This document shows positions 30,554 through 41,803 of a stretch of 64,000 nt of DNA, in pieces. Below the pieces are notes generated by a model. It searched no databases, had not been told where the DNA came from, and saw nothing but the letters and a program-made list of their open reading frames with translations. Source of the stretch: Aliivibrio sifiae. GTDB lineage: Bacteria > Pseudomonadota > Gammaproteobacteria > Enterobacterales > Vibrionaceae. The stretch is from positions 1,832,344-1,896,343 of the forward strand of contig NZ_MSCP01000001.1 of the NCBI RefSeq assembly GCF_002954715.1. Reading direction: 5' to 3'. Position 1 is the stretch's first letter; each line of letters opens with the position of its first letter. A program made the translations under genes and the position numbers.

Positions 30554-30766
30554 AAACAACCGTTTCTGTATAATTATTATCTTATAAATTTTGAAACGGA
30601 ATTATATAGTGCTGCTTTTGTAACCTCTAGAAAAAACACTTTATATTACAAACACCTAAATTATCGCTAACGATAAAAAACAAAGTAAGAACGAGTCACT
30701 CACACTCAAGTCTCACTTTATAAACATAAGTATCATTAACGTCACATCAAGCTTAATGGATAATCT

Positions 30767-31864
30767 TTAAATTAAGCTTAATTGCTGAAATACCTCTTTA
30801 TCTTTTAGCATTACACTTACGCCTATTAATCTAATTTCTCGCCCTTTTTTCCTTTCTAAAACTTCAATAAGTAATTCTTCGAAAAAAGGTAAAGTAAGGT
30901 GATGATGTACGTGCTCTATCGTCGTTTGTTGAAAGTCTGCAAATTTAATCTTTATACCCTGTTTAGCGATATCTAATGAACCATTTGCTTTTAAGAGTCG
31001 CTTTTCTAGTTCAGGATACAGTCGAGCTTGAATCACTGACCAGCATTCTTCAAACGAACTAATATTATGAGTAAAGGTTCTTTCTACTCCTACTGACCTT
31101 CTATTTCTCTCTGTAATTACTTCACGTTCGTCAATGCCATGAGAGCGCTTCCATAAAGAAGCCCCCATTTTTCCAAACCTCAACAACAGATCTCGTTGAT
31201 CACTGTTTTGAACATCATTACACGTATATAGCCCACATTGATGTAAACGCTCTAAGCTAACCTTTCCAACCCCAGGTATTTTCTCTAAGGGTAATTTATT
31301 AACTTCCGCCATAACCGTCTCAGGAGTTATGACATATTGACCATTGGGCTTATTAAGGTCAGAGGCTATTTTTGCTAGGAATTTAAGTGGCGCGATACCT
31401 GCAGATGCCGTTAAGGCTAACTCGTTAAAAATATCTTTACGGATTTGCTCTGCTATTAATGTCGCAGAACCATGTAAAAGTGAGCAGTTACTCACATCTA
31501 AATAAGCTTCATCTAAAGATAAAGGCTCTATTTTATCGGTATATCGTCTGAATATACGATGGATATGATGAGATACCTCTTTGTATACCTGCATTCTTCC
31601 AGGAACAACAATAAGGTTAGGGCAAAGCTTTAAGGCTTTACCTGTTGGCATTGCTGAATGGATACCAAACTTTCTAGCTTCGTAGTTACAAGTACTTAAT
31701 ACACCGCGCTGTCTTTCATGACCACCAACTGCCAAAGGAACATTACGCAAAGCAGGGTTATCCCGCATTTCTACTGCTGCGTAAAAACAATCCATATCAA
31801 TATGAATTATCTTTTGCACCCGTGGTTTCTCTTGTAATGGTAAGCTTTTGCTTTCAGCGCTCAT
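30767..31864 (-). CDS. dinB: DNA polymerase IV
   Basis: A 365-residue Y-family translesion polymerase. It has the catalytic acids in HIDMDCFYAAVE and SLDEAYLD, the KFLAKIASDLNKPNGQ segment, a helix-hairpin-helix (KIPGVGKVSLERL) and a little-finger domain. The C-terminal QLSLI is a beta-clamp binding motif. A LexA box ten bases upstream shows SOS control. Confidence 0.98.
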   Translation of the reverse strand: MSAESKSLPLQEKPRVQKIIHIDMDCFYAAVEMRDNPALRNVPLAVGGHERQRGVLSTCNYEARKFGIHSAMPTGKALKLCPNLIVVPGRMQVYKEVSHHIHRIFRRYTDKIEPLSLDEAYLDVSNCSLLHGSATLIAEQIRKDIFNELALTASAGIAPLKFLAKIASDLNKPNGQYVITPETVMAEVNKLPLEKIPGVGKVSLERLHQCGLYTCNDVQNSDQRDLLLRFGKMGASLWKRSHGIDEREVITERNRRSVGVERTFTHNISSFEECWSVIQARLYPELEKRLLKANGSLDIAKQGIKIKFADFQQTTIEHVHHHLTLPFFEELLIEVLERKKGREIRLIGVSVMLKDKEVFQQLSLI

Positions 31865-31873
31865 GTCAATAAA

Positions 31874-31889
31874 CTGTATAAATACACAG
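31874..31889 (-). promoter_or_regulatory. LexA (SOS) box upstream of dinB
   Basis: CTGTGTATTTATACAG on the minus strand, a full CTG-N10-CAG site with an AT-rich centre, 10 bases from the dinB ATG. Confidence 0.92.
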
Positions 31890-31936
31890 TTAAATAATAG
31901 CGTTGAACTATTTAATATACAAACTATTAATCATTA

Positions 31937-31970
31937 AATAAAAAAACAGCACCTATAGTAGGTGCTGTTT
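31937..31970 (-). terminator. Rho-independent terminator after nqrM
   Basis: Stem AAACAGCACCTA / TAGGTGCTGTTT with loop CTA on the minus strand, followed by seven T residues. It ends the nqr-apbE-nqrM block upstream of dinB. Confidence 0.9.
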
Positions 31971-31991
31971 GCTTTTATTTAATGATGATGA

Positions 31992-32225
31992 TTATGCTAT
32001 ACGATCTTTTTCCCACGCAGCCAGTTTCTCAGCTCTAATCGCTTCTTTCGCTTCACGTTTCTTACGCGCATCACATGGTTCAGGACAGTTACATACCTTA
32101 TCAATACCAACTGCACCAAGACCGCCACAGCTCCCCTTAACGACTTTACGTTGCACAATATAGCCAATAGCCATTGCGCCAATTACCGCTAAGAAAACAC
32201 CAAATGTAATTAGAAAAGTACTCAT
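31992..32225 (-). CDS. nqrM: Na+-NQR maturation factor NqrM
   Basis: A 77-residue protein with one N-terminal membrane helix (about residues 4-24) and four conserved cysteines (GSCGGLG and CNCPEPC). NqrM is needed for assembly of functional Na+-NQR, probably by delivering iron to the Cys-ligated centre between NqrD and NqrE. It lies 11 bases after apbE, in the usual order. Confidence 0.95.
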   Translation of the reverse strand: MSTFLITFGVFLAVIGAMAIGYIVQRKVVKGSCGGLGAVGIDKVCNCPEPCDARKKREAKEAIRAEKLAAWEKDRIA

Positions 32226-32236
32226 TATCTACTCAC

Positions 32237-33271
32237 TTATTTCAAAAAAGGCTTAAAGGCTTTAGAAGCTATCTCTTTAAAGCCATCTTTTGTTTTCACT
32301 ATCATGAAAACAGGAATATTGTTTTTGTTGGCGATTTCCATGCCCTTCTCTTCACCTAACACCATTAGGCCTGTTGCTAAGCCATCAGCGGTCATTGAAG
32401 ATTTATCAAGTACTGTAACTGAGACAACTTTATTAGCAATTGGTTTACCTGTAATTGGGTTAATGATATGAGAATAACGAACACCCTCTTTTTCAAAATA
32501 AATACGGTAATCACCAGATGTAGCTACAGCATGATGTCCAGGTTCAATAATCTCTTGGATCGAACGTTCATCTACTGATGGTTTTTCAATTGCGATACGC
32601 CAAGCAACATTCTCTTTATTGTTGCCTTTAACTCGCATTTCACCACCGACTTCAACCATGTAGTCAGTAATGCCTAATTCTTCTAAATAATTAGCTACAA
32701 CATCAACACCCCAACCTTTTGCAATGGTTGAAAGATCCACATAAAGATTTGGGATATCTTTTGTCACTGTTATCGCTGTCGCACTTAAATGTTGGATACC
32801 AACGATCTCACGACGAGCATTTAGTTCTTCTTCAGTAGGAACTACTTCAGGGCGAGCTTCTGGACCAAAACCCCACAAATTAACTAATGGACCAACCGTA
32901 ATATCTAATGCACCTTCCGTCATTTGATTTAAACGAATCGCTTCGTTGATTACTGTTGCAGTATCTTTAGAAACAGTAAACGGGGTTAAATCTGTACTTT
33001 GATTAAATAGGCTTAACTCAGAATCTTGGCGATATGTCGACATTTGATCATTAACAAGTTCGAGTTTTCTATCCACTTCTGCATGGATTTCTTCTGTTGT
33101 AGGTAAACCTTCTTTATTAATGAATTTAATATTGTAGCTAGTCCCCATTGTCGGACCATTTATATATATTTGCTCACGTTGATCACCACAACCTGAAAGC
33201 AAAACTAACGCTAAGCAAGATAACAAAACAATTTTAGTTTTATTCACTAAATGAGTAACACTGACAATCAC
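32237..33271 (-). CDS. apbE: FAD:protein FMN transferase ApbE
   Basis: A lipoprotein of about 344 residues (lipobox LLSGC, C28 from the chosen start) that covalently attaches FMN to threonines of NqrB and NqrC. It has the family motifs GPTMGTSYNIKF, TVGPLVNLWGFG, and the Mg2+-binding C-terminal region MTADGLATGLMVLG. I chose the GTG at 33271, six bases after AAGGAG. A TTG at 33277 directly abuts that site and is less likely. Confidence 0.95.
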   Translation of the reverse strand: MIVSVTHLVNKTKIVLLSCLALVLLSGCGDQREQIYINGPTMGTSYNIKFINKEGLPTTEEIHAEVDRKLELVNDQMSTYRQDSELSLFNQSTDLTPFTVSKDTATVINEAIRLNQMTEGALDITVGPLVNLWGFGPEARPEVVPTEEELNARREIVGIQHLSATAITVTKDIPNLYVDLSTIAKGWGVDVVANYLEELGITDYMVEVGGEMRVKGNNKENVAWRIAIEKPSVDERSIQEIIEPGHHAVATSGDYRIYFEKEGVRYSHIINPITGKPIANKVVSVTVLDKSSMTADGLATGLMVLGEEKGMEIANKNNIPVFMIVKTKDGFKEIASKAFKPFLK

Positions 33272-33384
33272 TGCCAACTCCTTAATTAAAATACATTAAA
33301 ATAACGTAAACAATACACAGGAATATAGATTTAAAAAACCTATAACCCTGTACTTTGTCAGGTTAAATATAGCTCGTTAATACG

Positions 33385-33414
33385 AAAAAAGGCTGACTCA
33401 GTAATGAGTCAGCC
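33385..33414 (-). terminator. Rho-independent terminator after nqrF
   Basis: Perfect stem GGCTGACTCA / TGAGTCAGCC with loop TTAC and six T residues on the minus strand. It separates nqrABCDEF from apbE-nqrM, so the latter likely depend on read-through or a separate promoter. Confidence 0.92.
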
Positions 33415-33435
33415 AATGTTTCTTACTTCAATGGA

Positions 33436-34662
33436 TTAACCACCGAAGTCATCTAGTAAGATGTTTTCATCTTCAACACCAAGATCTTTCAGCATACCGA
33501 TTACAGCAGCGTTCATCATTGGTGGACCACACATGTAGTATTCACAATCTTCTGGAGCTTCATGATCTTTCAAGTAGTTTTCATAAAGTACGTTGTGAAT
33601 AAAGCCAGTGTAACCATCCCAGTTATCTTCTGGCATAGGATCAGACAGAGCACAGTGCCATACGAAGTTTTCATTGTTAGCCGCTAGACCATCAAAATCT
33701 TCAACGTAGAACATTTCACGCTTAGAACGTGCACCATACCAGTAAGACATTTTACGTGTTGATTTAAGACGTAAAAGTTGGTCAAAGATATGAGAACGCA
33801 TTGGCGCCATACCTGCACCACCACCGATAAATACCATTTCATTATCAGTATCTTTCGCAAAGAATTCACCAAATGGACCAGAAATAGTACATTTGTCACC
33901 TTCTTTTAAAGACCAGATATAAGATGACATAACACCAGGAGCTACGTCAGGATTATTTGGCGGCGGAGTTGCGATACGCACGTTAAGCTTGATAATGCCT
34001 TTCTCTTCTGGGTATGAAGCCATAGAGTAAGCACGGATCGAATGCTCTTTAACGATAGATTCGTAACGGAACAAGTTAAACTTATCCCAATCACCACGAT
34101 ATTCTTCAGGAACATCAAAATCTGCGTATTTAATGTGATGTGGTTCAGCTTCAATTTGAATGTAACCACCAGCACGGAATGGAACTTCTTCACCATCAGG
34201 GATAGCAAGAGCCAGTTCTTTGATGAAAGTAGCTTCGTTATCATTAGAGATAACGGTACATTCCCACTTTTTAACACCAAAGATTTCTTCTGGAAGTTCG
34301 ATTTCCATGTCAGTTTTCATTGCAACTTGACATGCTAGACGCTCACCTTCGCGAGCCTCACCTTTTGAAATGTGATCAAGCTCTGTAGGTAGAATATCAC
34401 CACCGCCAGATTTCACTTTCACACGACATTGACCACAAGAGCCACCACCACCACATGCTGATGATACAAAGATACCAGCGCTACCAAGAGCGTTAAGTAA
34501 TTTGCTACCAGGTTGTGTAATGATCGCTTTTTCAGGATCGCCGTTTACAGAGATAGTAATGTCACCTGAAGGTACTAGTTTAGATTTAGCGAATAAAATC
34601 ACCAATACCAAAGCCAATACTATAATGGTAAACATCGCTACACCAAGAATAATGCTTTGCAT
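33436..34662 (-). CDS. nqrF: Na+-NQR subunit F (NADH-oxidising flavoprotein)
   Basis: A 408-residue subunit that takes electrons from NADH. It has one N-terminal membrane helix, a 2Fe-2S ferredoxin domain ([10 protein letters not shown]), an FAD domain (RAYSMASYP) and an NADH-binding domain ([12 protein letters not shown]). Last gene of the nqr operon. Confidence 0.98.
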   Translation of the reverse strand: MQSIILGVAMFTIIVLALVLVILFAKSKLVPSGDITISVNGDPEKAIITQPGSKLLNALGSAGIFVSSACGGGGSCGQCRVKVKSGGGDILPTELDHISKGEAREGERLACQVAMKTDMEIELPEEIFGVKKWECTVISNDNEATFIKELALAIPDGEEVPFRAGGYIQIEAEPHHIKYADFDVPEEYRGDWDKFNLFRYESIVKEHSIRAYSMASYPEEKGIIKLNVRIATPPPNNPDVAPGVMSSYIWSLKEGDKCTISGPFGEFFAKDTDNEMVFIGGGAGMAPMRSHIFDQLLRLKSTRKMSYWYGARSKREMFYVEDFDGLAANNENFVWHCALSDPMPEDNWDGYTGFIHNVLYENYLKDHEAPEDCEYYMCGPPMMNAAVIGMLKDLGVEDENILLDDFGG

Positions 34663-34691
34663 TTGTTATTCCTTATTATTGGGTGCTTACC

Positions 34692-35288
34692 CTACAGTTG
34701 AACACCAGAGAAAGACATAAAGCCTAACGCCATTAAACCTACTGTAATGAAAGTAATACCTAGGCCACGAAGACCAGGAGGTACATCTGAATATTTCATT
34801 TTCTCACGAATACCAGCAAGTGCTACGATAGCCAACATCCAACCAACACCAGAACCGAAACCGTATACTACCGATTCAGCAAAGTTATAGTCACGTTGAA
34901 CCATGAAAGATACACCACCGAAAATTGCACAGTTAACTGTGATTAACGGAAGGAAAATACCTAACGCATTGTACAAAGGTGGGAAGAAACGGTCTAAGAT
35001 CATTTCTAGAATTTGTACAAGGGCAGCGATAACACCAATAAAGGTAATGAAGCTAAGGAATGTTAAATCAACACCAGCAACAATCGCATTTTCTTTCAGT
35101 AAGTAAGTATAAACAAGGTTGTTCACCGGTACCGCAATTGTTAGAACAACAACTACCGCAACACCAAGACCAAACGATGTTTTAACTTTCTTAGACACGG
35201 CTAAGAACGTACACATACCTAGGAAGAATGAAAGCGCCATGTTTTCGATGAAGATCGATTTAACAAGTAAACTAATATAATGTTCCAT
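34692..35288 (-). CDS. nqrE: Na+-NQR subunit E
   Basis: A 198-residue polytopic membrane subunit, homologous to NqrD and RnfA. With NqrD it forms the centre holding an iron site within the membrane. Conserved cysteines occur in [10 protein letters not shown] and [11 protein letters not shown]. It lies 29 bases upstream of nqrF and eight after nqrD. Confidence 0.98.
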   Translation of the reverse strand: MEHYISLLVKSIFIENMALSFFLGMCTFLAVSKKVKTSFGLGVAVVVVLTIAVPVNNLVYTYLLKENAIVAGVDLTFLSFITFIGVIAALVQILEMILDRFFPPLYNALGIFLPLITVNCAIFGGVSFMVQRDYNFAESVVYGFGSGVGWMLAIVALAGIREKMKYSDVPPGLRGLGITFITVGLMALGFMSFSGVQL

Positions 35289-35295
35289 TTCGACC

Positions 35296-35928
35296 TTACT
35301 CCTTCGCTTCTACTTGTTCAGGTTTAATGATACGGATAGCCCAGATCATGAAACCAATTAAGAAGAATGCAGATGGCGCTAGAAGCATCATACCATTTGG
35401 TTGGTACCAGCCACCGTTAGAAACAAGTGGAAGAACTTCAACACCAAACAGTTTACCAGAACCTAAAAGTTCACGGAAAAATGCAACTGTCATCAATACA
35501 AAACCGTAACCAAGACCGTTACCAATACCATCGATGAAAGATGGAAGTGGTGCAGACTTCATTGCGAACGCTTCAGCACGACCCATTACAATACAGTTTG
35601 TAATGATCAAACTAACAAATACAGAAAGCTGTTTAGAGATATCGTAAAGATATGCTTTCAATACTTGGTCAACAACGATTACCAAAGAAGCAATGATCGC
35701 CATCTGTACGATGATACGAACGCTGTTTGGCATGTGATTACGAATTAGCGAAACGAATAAGTTAGACAAAGCAGTAACAAACATTACTGCTAACGTCATA
35801 ACAAAAGCCGTCTCAAGTTTAGTAGTTACAGCTAGAGCCGAACATACACCAAGAACTTGAAGCGCGATCGGGTTGTTATCCAACACCGGCGCTAAAATGC
35901 TCTTTTTAATTTCTTTTGCGCTAGCCAT
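35296..35928 (-). CDS. nqrD: Na+-NQR subunit D
   Basis: A 210-residue polytopic membrane subunit paired with NqrE. The conserved cysteines lie in [10 protein letters not shown] and [13 protein letters not shown]. Its start overlaps the nqrC stop by one base. Confidence 0.98.
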   Translation of the reverse strand: MASAKEIKKSILAPVLDNNPIALQVLGVCSALAVTTKLETAFVMTLAVMFVTALSNLFVSLIRNHMPNSVRIIVQMAIIASLVIVVDQVLKAYLYDISKQLSVFVSLIITNCIVMGRAEAFAMKSAPLPSFIDGIGNGLGYGFVLMTVAFFRELLGSGKLFGVEVLPLVSNGGWYQPNGMMLLAPSAFFLIGFMIWAIRIIKPEQVEAKE

Positions 35929-36695
35929 TAGTTCAGACCTCCATCACGAACTTTAGCAAGGAATGGACCGAAGCCATCATTACCTAACCAGAAGTCAAAC
36001 GTGTGTTGAACACCGTTACCTGTTAGCGTTGCACCAGAAAGACCATCTACACCGTGCTCAGAACCAGCTGGAGCACCGCCTTTAACAATCTTAATTGCAG
36101 GGTTATGATTTTCATCAAACAGTTTCTTACCTACAAATTGTGCACGCCACGTTGGGTTTTCAACTTCACCACCAAGTCCCGGAGTTTCCGCTTGATCGTA
36201 GTAAGTGATACCCGCAACTGTGTTACCGTCAGTCTCAACTGCAACAAATGCATACATCATTGACCATAAGCCAGTACCGTGAACAGGGATAATAACTTTA
36301 GATACTGTATCACCGCTTTTAACTAGGTAAACAACACCTAGATTAGCACGACGAATGATCTTAGCTTTATCTTGCTCAGCAGTTAGCTTAATTGATTGTT
36401 TTGGATCTTTTGCTGCTTTACGTTGATCGTAAGTCGCGGCATCACCATCAACAAATTCACCGGTTTTAAAATCAACCAGACGAGGTTCGATGTTTGCTGC
36501 AAATAGCTCAGGAACAGTACCTTCACCAGTTACGCCAGCAACTTGAACAATTTTGCTTTGCTTATCAAGCACTGCGTTCGCTTTTTGCTTATCACGCAGG
36601 CCAACAGCAGCTGTTGATACGATGATTGAACACACTAAGCTCAAACCAATAACAACACCGAGTGTTTTTTTAATGCTATCGTTATTACTTGCCAT
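35928..36695 (-). CDS. nqrC: Na+-NQR subunit C
   Basis: A 255-residue subunit with one N-terminal membrane helix and a periplasmic FMN-binding domain. The SGAT motif near the C-terminus ([12 protein letters not shown]) carries the threonine to which ApbE attaches FMN. The 5' end overlaps nqrB by 11 bases. Confidence 0.98.
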   Translation of the reverse strand: MASNNDSIKKTLGVVIGLSLVCSIIVSTAAVGLRDKQKANAVLDKQSKIVQVAGVTGEGTVPELFAANIEPRLVDFKTGEFVDGDAATYDQRKAAKDPKQSIKLTAEQDKAKIIRRANLGVVYLVKSGDTVSKVIIPVHGTGLWSMMYAFVAVETDGNTVAGITYYDQAETPGLGGEVENPTWRAQFVGKKLFDENHNPAIKIVKGGAPAGSEHGVDGLSGATLTGNGVQHTFDFWLGNDGFGPFLAKVRDGGLN

Positions 36696-37929
36696 AGCGT
36701 TTTAGTCTCCGTTTCACGTTACCTTCAACTACAAGGTTATCAAACAGTGGAGCAAATAGGTTTGCAAACAGAATAGCTAACATCATACCTTCAGGGTACG
36801 CAGGGTTAACTACACGGATCATTACAGCCATACCACCAATTAAAATACCGTACCACCACTTACCTTTATTGGTAAATGACGCCGATACTGGGTCTGTTGC
36901 CATAAAGATCATACCGAATGCAAAACCACCTAGAACTAGGTGCCAATGCCAAGGCATGCTGAACATTGCGTTTGTATCAGAACCGATCAGGTTAAACAGT
37001 GTTGATACTGCAACCATACCGATCATTACACCCGCAATAATACGCCAAGATGCAATACGCATGTAAACGATCATTAAGCCACCAAGGATCAAAGCAAGAG
37101 TCGAAACTTCACCAATTGAACCTGGGATATTACCAATGAATGCGTCCATCCAAGAGATAGTGTTGCCAGTTACTGTATTAACTAGACCGCCTTGACCGCC
37201 TTGTGCCCATTGGCTAAGTGCTGTTGCACCAGAGAAGCCATCAGCAGCAGTCCAAACCGCATCACCTGAAATTTGAGCTGGGTATGCAAAGAATAAGAAT
37301 GCACGACCCGCAAGTGCTGGGTTAAGGAAGTTACGACCAGTACCACCAAAGATCTCTTTAGCAACAACAACACCGAAGGTAATACCTAACGCTGCTTGCC
37401 ATAAAGGAAGTGTTGGTGGAACGATCAATGCGAAAAGAATAGAAGTAACAAAGAAGCCTTCGTTTACTTCATGCTTACGCACCATACAGAACAATACTTC
37501 CCAGAAACCACCAACCAAAAATACGGTTGCATAGATAGGTAAGAAGTAAGTAGCACCCAGTAGCATGCTACTGCCCCAGCCAGCATCAGCACTTACTGTA
37601 CCGCCAAGCATTTCAGTCAACCAGTAATGCCAGTTGCCAGAAATTACACCAGCTAGTTCAGCGCCAGAATACATGTGCTCAAGAGCAACAATTGCTTGGT
37701 TACCTGCGTTATACATACCCCAAAACATTGCTGGGAATACTGCAAACCAAACCATGATCATGATACGTTTTAAATCAACGCTATCACGAACATGTGAACC
37801 ACCTTTTGTTACCGTACCTGGTGTATAAAAAAGAGTTGCTGCTGCTTCATACAGAGCAAACCATTTTTCATGTTTTCCACCAGGTTCGAAATGAGGTTCA
37901 ATTTTTTCAATAAACTTTAAAAGGCTCAT
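36685..37929 (-). CDS. nqrB: Na+-NQR subunit B
   Basis: A 414-residue polytopic membrane subunit, the main Na+-translocating part, binding riboflavin and a covalent FMN. The FMN-attachment motif SGAT lies in [10 protein letters not shown]. The length equals that of the V. cholerae protein. It lies three bases after nqrA. Confidence 0.98.
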   Translation of the reverse strand: MSLLKFIEKIEPHFEPGGKHEKWFALYEAAATLFYTPGTVTKGGSHVRDSVDLKRIMIMVWFAVFPAMFWGMYNAGNQAIVALEHMYSGAELAGVISGNWHYWLTEMLGGTVSADAGWGSSMLLGATYFLPIYATVFLVGGFWEVLFCMVRKHEVNEGFFVTSILFALIVPPTLPLWQAALGITFGVVVAKEIFGGTGRNFLNPALAGRAFLFFAYPAQISGDAVWTAADGFSGATALSQWAQGGQGGLVNTVTGNTISWMDAFIGNIPGSIGEVSTLALILGGLMIVYMRIASWRIIAGVMIGMVAVSTLFNLIGSDTNAMFSMPWHWHLVLGGFAFGMIFMATDPVSASFTNKGKWWYGILIGGMAVMIRVVNPAYPEGMMLAILFANLFAPLFDNLVVEGNVKRRLKRYGK

Positions 37930-37932
37930 CGA

Positions 37933-39273
37933 TTACCCTTCCTTCTCGATGGTATCCAAGATCTCACGAAGCATTGGACCATACTCATATTTACCAGGGC
38001 ACACATAAGTACATAGACCTAGATCATCTTCATCTAATTCTAATGCACCTAAACGCGCTGCACTGTCAACATCACCAGCACAAAGATCACGTAATAACAT
38101 TGTTGGTTCCATATCTAATGGCATTACACGTTCGTAACTACCAATTGGCACCATTGCACGATCACTACCGTTAGTAGTTGTCGTCATGTTAAACACTTGA
38201 CCTGAGAATAGGTGACTCAAGAATGAACGAGTAACTGAGAATTTATTTTTACCTGGGACAGCCCAGCCAAACAATTCTTTCTCACGACCTTCACGAAGTA
38301 CACATACTTGTTGATGGTAACGACCAAGGTAGCCATGAGGACCAGACGCTTGGGTACCGTTTAATACTGAACCAGAAATGATTCGTACTTCACCAGGCAT
38401 AACTTCGCTGTCTGTTAATTCAAGTAAGCTAGCACCAGTAATAGTACGAACTAAACGAGGATTATTTACTGCAGGTCCAGCTAGAGAAACGATTCTGTCC
38501 GAGTAAATTTCACCCGTTAAGAAAAGTTGACCAAAAGCAATTACATCTTGGTAGCCAATACTCCACGCAGCATTATTTATATCCACTGGATACAAATAAT
38601 GCATGTGTGTACCTGCTAATCCTGCTGGATGAGGTCCATCAAATACATGTTCTTCAACATTGCTTTGAGAAGAACGAGGTAAACTACCTCCTTTCTTACA
38701 TACATAAACCTTCTCACCCGTTAATACAGATAATAAATCTAAGCCTGCAACAAAAGCTTCTTCTTGTTGGTTAATGATCACTTCTGCATCAGCTGCTAAA
38801 GGATTAGTATCCATAGCAGTAACAAAGATAGCCTTTGTTTCAGAATCGATCGCTGGAACCTTGCTGAACGGACGAGTACGTAATGCAGTCCATGCACCAG
38901 AATCAATAAGCTGTTGCTTAACCGCATCACGGTCAAGAGAAGCTAACTGATTTGCTGCATAGTTATTAAAAGTAACCTGCTCTTCGCCTTCAACTGCAAT
39001 AACTACAGATTGAAGTACACGTTTTGCACCACGGTTAATTTCAACAACTTTACCACTTACTGGAGCAGTAAAAATAACGCCAGGATTCTTTTTATCAGCA
39101 AAAAGAATTTGACCTTTTTTTACTACATCTTCTACGCGGACATGCATCGTAGGACGCATACCGACGTACTCTTCGCCAAGCAAGGCGACTTTACTGATGG
39201 CTTTACCATCATTAATCACCTGAGTTGGAACTCCTGCAATAGGAAGATCCAAACCCTTTTTTATTGTAATCAT
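37933..39273 (-). CDS. nqrA: Na+-NQR subunit A
   Basis: A 446-residue soluble subunit at the cytoplasmic face, implicated in quinone binding. I chose the ATG at 39273 ([12 protein letters not shown]), which gives the length of V. cholerae NqrA. An open frame continues 16 codons upstream but gives a non-conserved extension. First gene of the operon. Confidence 0.97.
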   Translation of the reverse strand: MITIKKGLDLPIAGVPTQVINDGKAISKVALLGEEYVGMRPTMHVRVEDVVKKGQILFADKKNPGVIFTAPVSGKVVEINRGAKRVLQSVVIAVEGEEQVTFNNYAANQLASLDRDAVKQQLIDSGAWTALRTRPFSKVPAIDSETKAIFVTAMDTNPLAADAEVIINQQEEAFVAGLDLLSVLTGEKVYVCKKGGSLPRSSQSNVEEHVFDGPHPAGLAGTHMHYLYPVDINNAAWSIGYQDVIAFGQLFLTGEIYSDRIVSLAGPAVNNPRLVRTITGASLLELTDSEVMPGEVRIISGSVLNGTQASGPHGYLGRYHQQVCVLREGREKELFGWAVPGKNKFSVTRSFLSHLFSGQVFNMTTTTNGSDRAMVPIGSYERVMPLDMEPTMLLRDLCAGDVDSAARLGALELDEDDLGLCTYVCPGKYEYGPMLREILDTIEKEG

Positions 39274-39666
39274 ACGCACTTGCACTAATTTTATTGGGAA
39301 AAAGGATTCTATATAAGACACGACATTACTAATCTGCTAACCCCAAGTGACAAAATCACCATGAGCGTAACATTTTAGCAATATGCTTTTTACATAAAGA
39401 CGAAAAAAGCTATTTTAAGGCGGAAGATTCTAGCATTTTTTATGGTGTGGATGCCACGTTCAATAGCCAGATTCCCACAATTTTTTGCGCTTCATTGTTA
39501 GAAATCATTGAAATGGTTTAAGCATTTTAGATCCAGTGCACAATTATTGTCCAAAATCAAAAAATACCACCTTAGTAGCAATGACATCAATAGTTGTTCA
39601 TATTTTAACAATTGAAAGTAACATTTATTTACTTTATGTTAAAAATTAAACATTCTCGTTTCATTG
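39274..39666. other. 393-bp intergenic region between nqrA and bolA
   Basis: This AT-rich region should hold the nqr promoter and the bolA 3' end. I saw no small gene, no strong terminator for bolA, and no convincing regulator site. A GTGA/TCAC pair near 39348-39360 has a five-base spacer, one short of a CRP site. A short inverted repeat GTGGCATCCAC lies near 39446. Confidence 0.6.
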
Positions 39667-39981
39667 TTAACTTTTTGAACCACCCATGCAGTTAGGCGAT
39701 GATGGTACTTTTTCGGTATCTAATGCTTCCCACTCAGTTTCAGTATAAGTGTGGATAGCAAGCGCATGAATATGATTTGCTAATTCGTCCGCGAGAATGG
39801 CATTTATCATTCGATGACGAGCCAATAAACGTTTACCTTCAAATTCATCACTCACTACAATCACTTTGAAGTGACTCTCAGAGCCTTCGGGCACATTGTG
39901 CATATAGCTCTCATTTAATACTTTTAAGTACGACGACGACAGTTCATTGCGCAATTTATGTTCAATTTGATGCTGAATCAT
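39667..39981 (-). CDS. bolA: BolA family protein
   Basis: A 104-residue BolA/IbaG-type protein. BolA proteins pair with monothiol glutaredoxins, bind Fe-S clusters, and in E. coli affect morphology in stationary phase. It has the family segment [20 protein letters not shown] and [13 protein letters not shown]. Its location near yajG and ampG matches E. coli bolA-yajG-ampG. Divergent from rlmG. Confidence 0.93.
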   Translation of the reverse strand: MIQHQIEHKLRNELSSSYLKVLNESYMHNVPEGSESHFKVIVVSDEFEGKRLLARHRMINAILADELANHIHALAIHTYTETEWEALDTEKVPSSPNCMGGSKS

Positions 39982-40073
39982 ATAATTCCTTTCTTTATTT
40001 GAATTCTTCTATTTCCACTTTATACACCATTTGCGACAATAGCCAGAAGCGTACCTTATTGAAGATCTAAATT

Positions 40074-41219
40074 ATGAAAACCGAATTATGTTTATTTGAT
40101 CGAAACCTGAATTTACAGCGTTACCCAAAACGCGCTCAAGAATTATTACAAGCTTGGGATGCTGGTGATGAATACATCATTAATCATGTCGAAGAATTAA
40201 ACTTAGAAGATGGAAAAAACATCCTTATCTTAAATGATAATTTTGGAGCTTTATCTTGTTGGTTCTCTGAAAAGCATAACGTGACTATGATGACCGATTC
40301 TTTCGTTGCTCAACGTGGTACTTTAAAAAATCTACAGCGTAACCAATGCAATCGTGTGCAGCTAATTACATCAACAGAAGATATGCCTCAAGGTTTTGAC
40401 CTTGTGTTAATGCAGATCCCTAAAAACAACCGCATGCTAACATGGCAGCTTCAACAACTTCGTCAATCGATGACTGCTGAATGCCCAATCATTGCGGTTA
40501 ATAAAGCTAAGGAAATTCACAGTTCAACTCTTGAGTTGTTTGAAGATTATTTAGGTGAAACTAAAACCTCTTTAGCTTGGAAGAAGCATCGTTTAGTGCT
40601 TTCAAATGCAAATGCGACCAACCCCGCAACTATTGCAGAGGCTGTATGCTGGAGTGTTGATAATGAAGACATTGATTTATTAAATTACCCTAATGTCTAT
40701 TCTGGTGAACGCTTAGATCAAGGCGCTCGCTTTATGCTTGAGCATATCCCAGTCGATCCTGAATTACGCCATATTATTGATTTAGGTTGTGGTAACGGTG
40801 TTCTTAGCGTTAAAGCTGCTCAACTGAACCCTGAAGCTCGTATTACCTGTGTAGATGAAAGCTTTATGGCCGTTGAATCTGCTCGCCGTAATCTAGAAGT
40901 CAATTTAGGCAAAGAACGTCAATTCCAATTTATTGCCAACAATTGCTTAGATGGCTTTAAAAAACACAGTAGTTATTTAGTACTATGTAACCCTCCTTTC
41001 CATCAAGGACAAGCCATTACTGACCATATCGCGTGGCAAATGTTCTGTGATGCTAAGCACATCTTATGTAAAGAAGGAAAATTATTAGTTATTGGAAACC
41101 GTCATCTTGATTATGATGATAAATTATGTCGCTTGTTTGGTGAAGAAAACGTCACCACCATTGCTAGCAATTCAAAATTCGTTATTTTAGAAGCTGTTAA
41201 AGCTGAAAAATCAAAATAA
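40074..41219 (+). CDS. rlmG: 23S rRNA guanine-1835 N2-methyltransferase RlmG
   Basis: A 381-residue methyltransferase with a degenerate N-terminal copy and an active C-terminal Rossmann domain. It has SAM-binding IIDLGCGNGVLS and the catalytic NPPFHQ motif. It resembles RlmG more than RsmC in length, in the N-terminal LQRYP segment and in the NRHLDY segment near the end. Confidence 0.92.
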   Translation: MKTELCLFDRNLNLQRYPKRAQELLQAWDAGDEYIINHVEELNLEDGKNILILNDNFGALSCWFSEKHNVTMMTDSFVAQRGTLKNLQRNQCNRVQLITSTEDMPQGFDLVLMQIPKNNRMLTWQLQQLRQSMTAECPIIAVNKAKEIHSSTLELFEDYLGETKTSLAWKKHRLVLSNANATNPATIAEAVCWSVDNEDIDLLNYPNVYSGERLDQGARFMLEHIPVDPELRHIIDLGCGNGVLSVKAAQLNPEARITCVDESFMAVESARRNLEVNLGKERQFQFIANNCLDGFKKHSSYLVLCNPPFHQGQAITDHIAWQMFCDAKHILCKEGKLLVIGNRHLDYDDKLCRLFGEENVTTIASNSKFVILEAVKAEKSK

Positions 41220-41233
41220 AAAAGGATATCCCA

Positions 41234-41803
41234 ATGAAAAAGGCCATTATCGCCCTTTCTGCTTTATTTTTAGCTGCATGTAGCGCTCCTTCTGATCCTC
41301 AGTTGGATATCCAGCCTGTTGCTTCATCAAATGCACATCAAATCGTAGACGGTGTAAAACTAACTTTAGATAGCAGTGACTTACGTACAGCACAGTATGT
41401 TGCCGTTATCGATAACGGACGCCAAAACGTACAACCAATTCACGCGAAACAAAACCTACGTGTAACACTTGAAGATGCATTGGCAACACAGTTAAAAACA
41501 CAAGGATTTGTTATTACTGTAGATAGTGATAACACATTGCGTTTAGACATCATTGAAGCTCTAGTTAGTGTCCAACATTCACTAATGAGCAATGAAATCA
41601 AAACTCAAGTTAAACTGCAAATTACAGCTGAGACACCAAAAGGGAAGTTTGTAAAAACATACAACGGTGTGTCAGAAAAAACAGGCTCAATGAGTGCTGA
41701 TAACCAAGATATCGAAGCGGTTCTTAATGATCTTTTAAATGCAGTACTAGATAAGATTGCTGTAGATGAAGAACTACAAACCTACATTAAAGGTAATTTC
41801 TAA
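41234..41803 (+). CDS. yajG: YajG family lipoprotein
   Basis: A 189-residue lipoprotein with lipobox LAAC (C16). The function is unknown. The family and its location next to bolA and ampG match E. coli yajG. It lies 14 bases after rlmG, and its stop overlaps the ppiA start (TAATG). Confidence 0.9.
   Translation: MKKAIIALSALFLAACSAPSDPQLDIQPVASSNAHQIVDGVKLTLDSSDLRTAQYVAVIDNGRQNVQPIHAKQNLRVTLEDALATQLKTQGFVITVDSDNTLRLDIIEALVSVQHSLMSNEIKTQVKLQITAETPKGKFVKTYNGVSEKTGSMSADNQDIEAVLNDLLNAVLDKIAVDEELQTYIKGNF

Noticed and set aside
37182-37373. Additional minus-strand ORF inside nqrB.
   Set aside because: It is an out-of-frame shadow of a well-identified gene with no ribosome-binding site.
39274-39321. 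Longer nqrA start adding 16 residues.
   Set aside because: The extension is not typical of NqrA, and the ATG at 39273 gives the standard 446-residue protein.
39348-39360. GTGA/TCAC inverted pair upstream of nqrA, like a CRP site.
   Set aside because: The spacer is five bases rather than six, so it does not fit the CRP site geometry.
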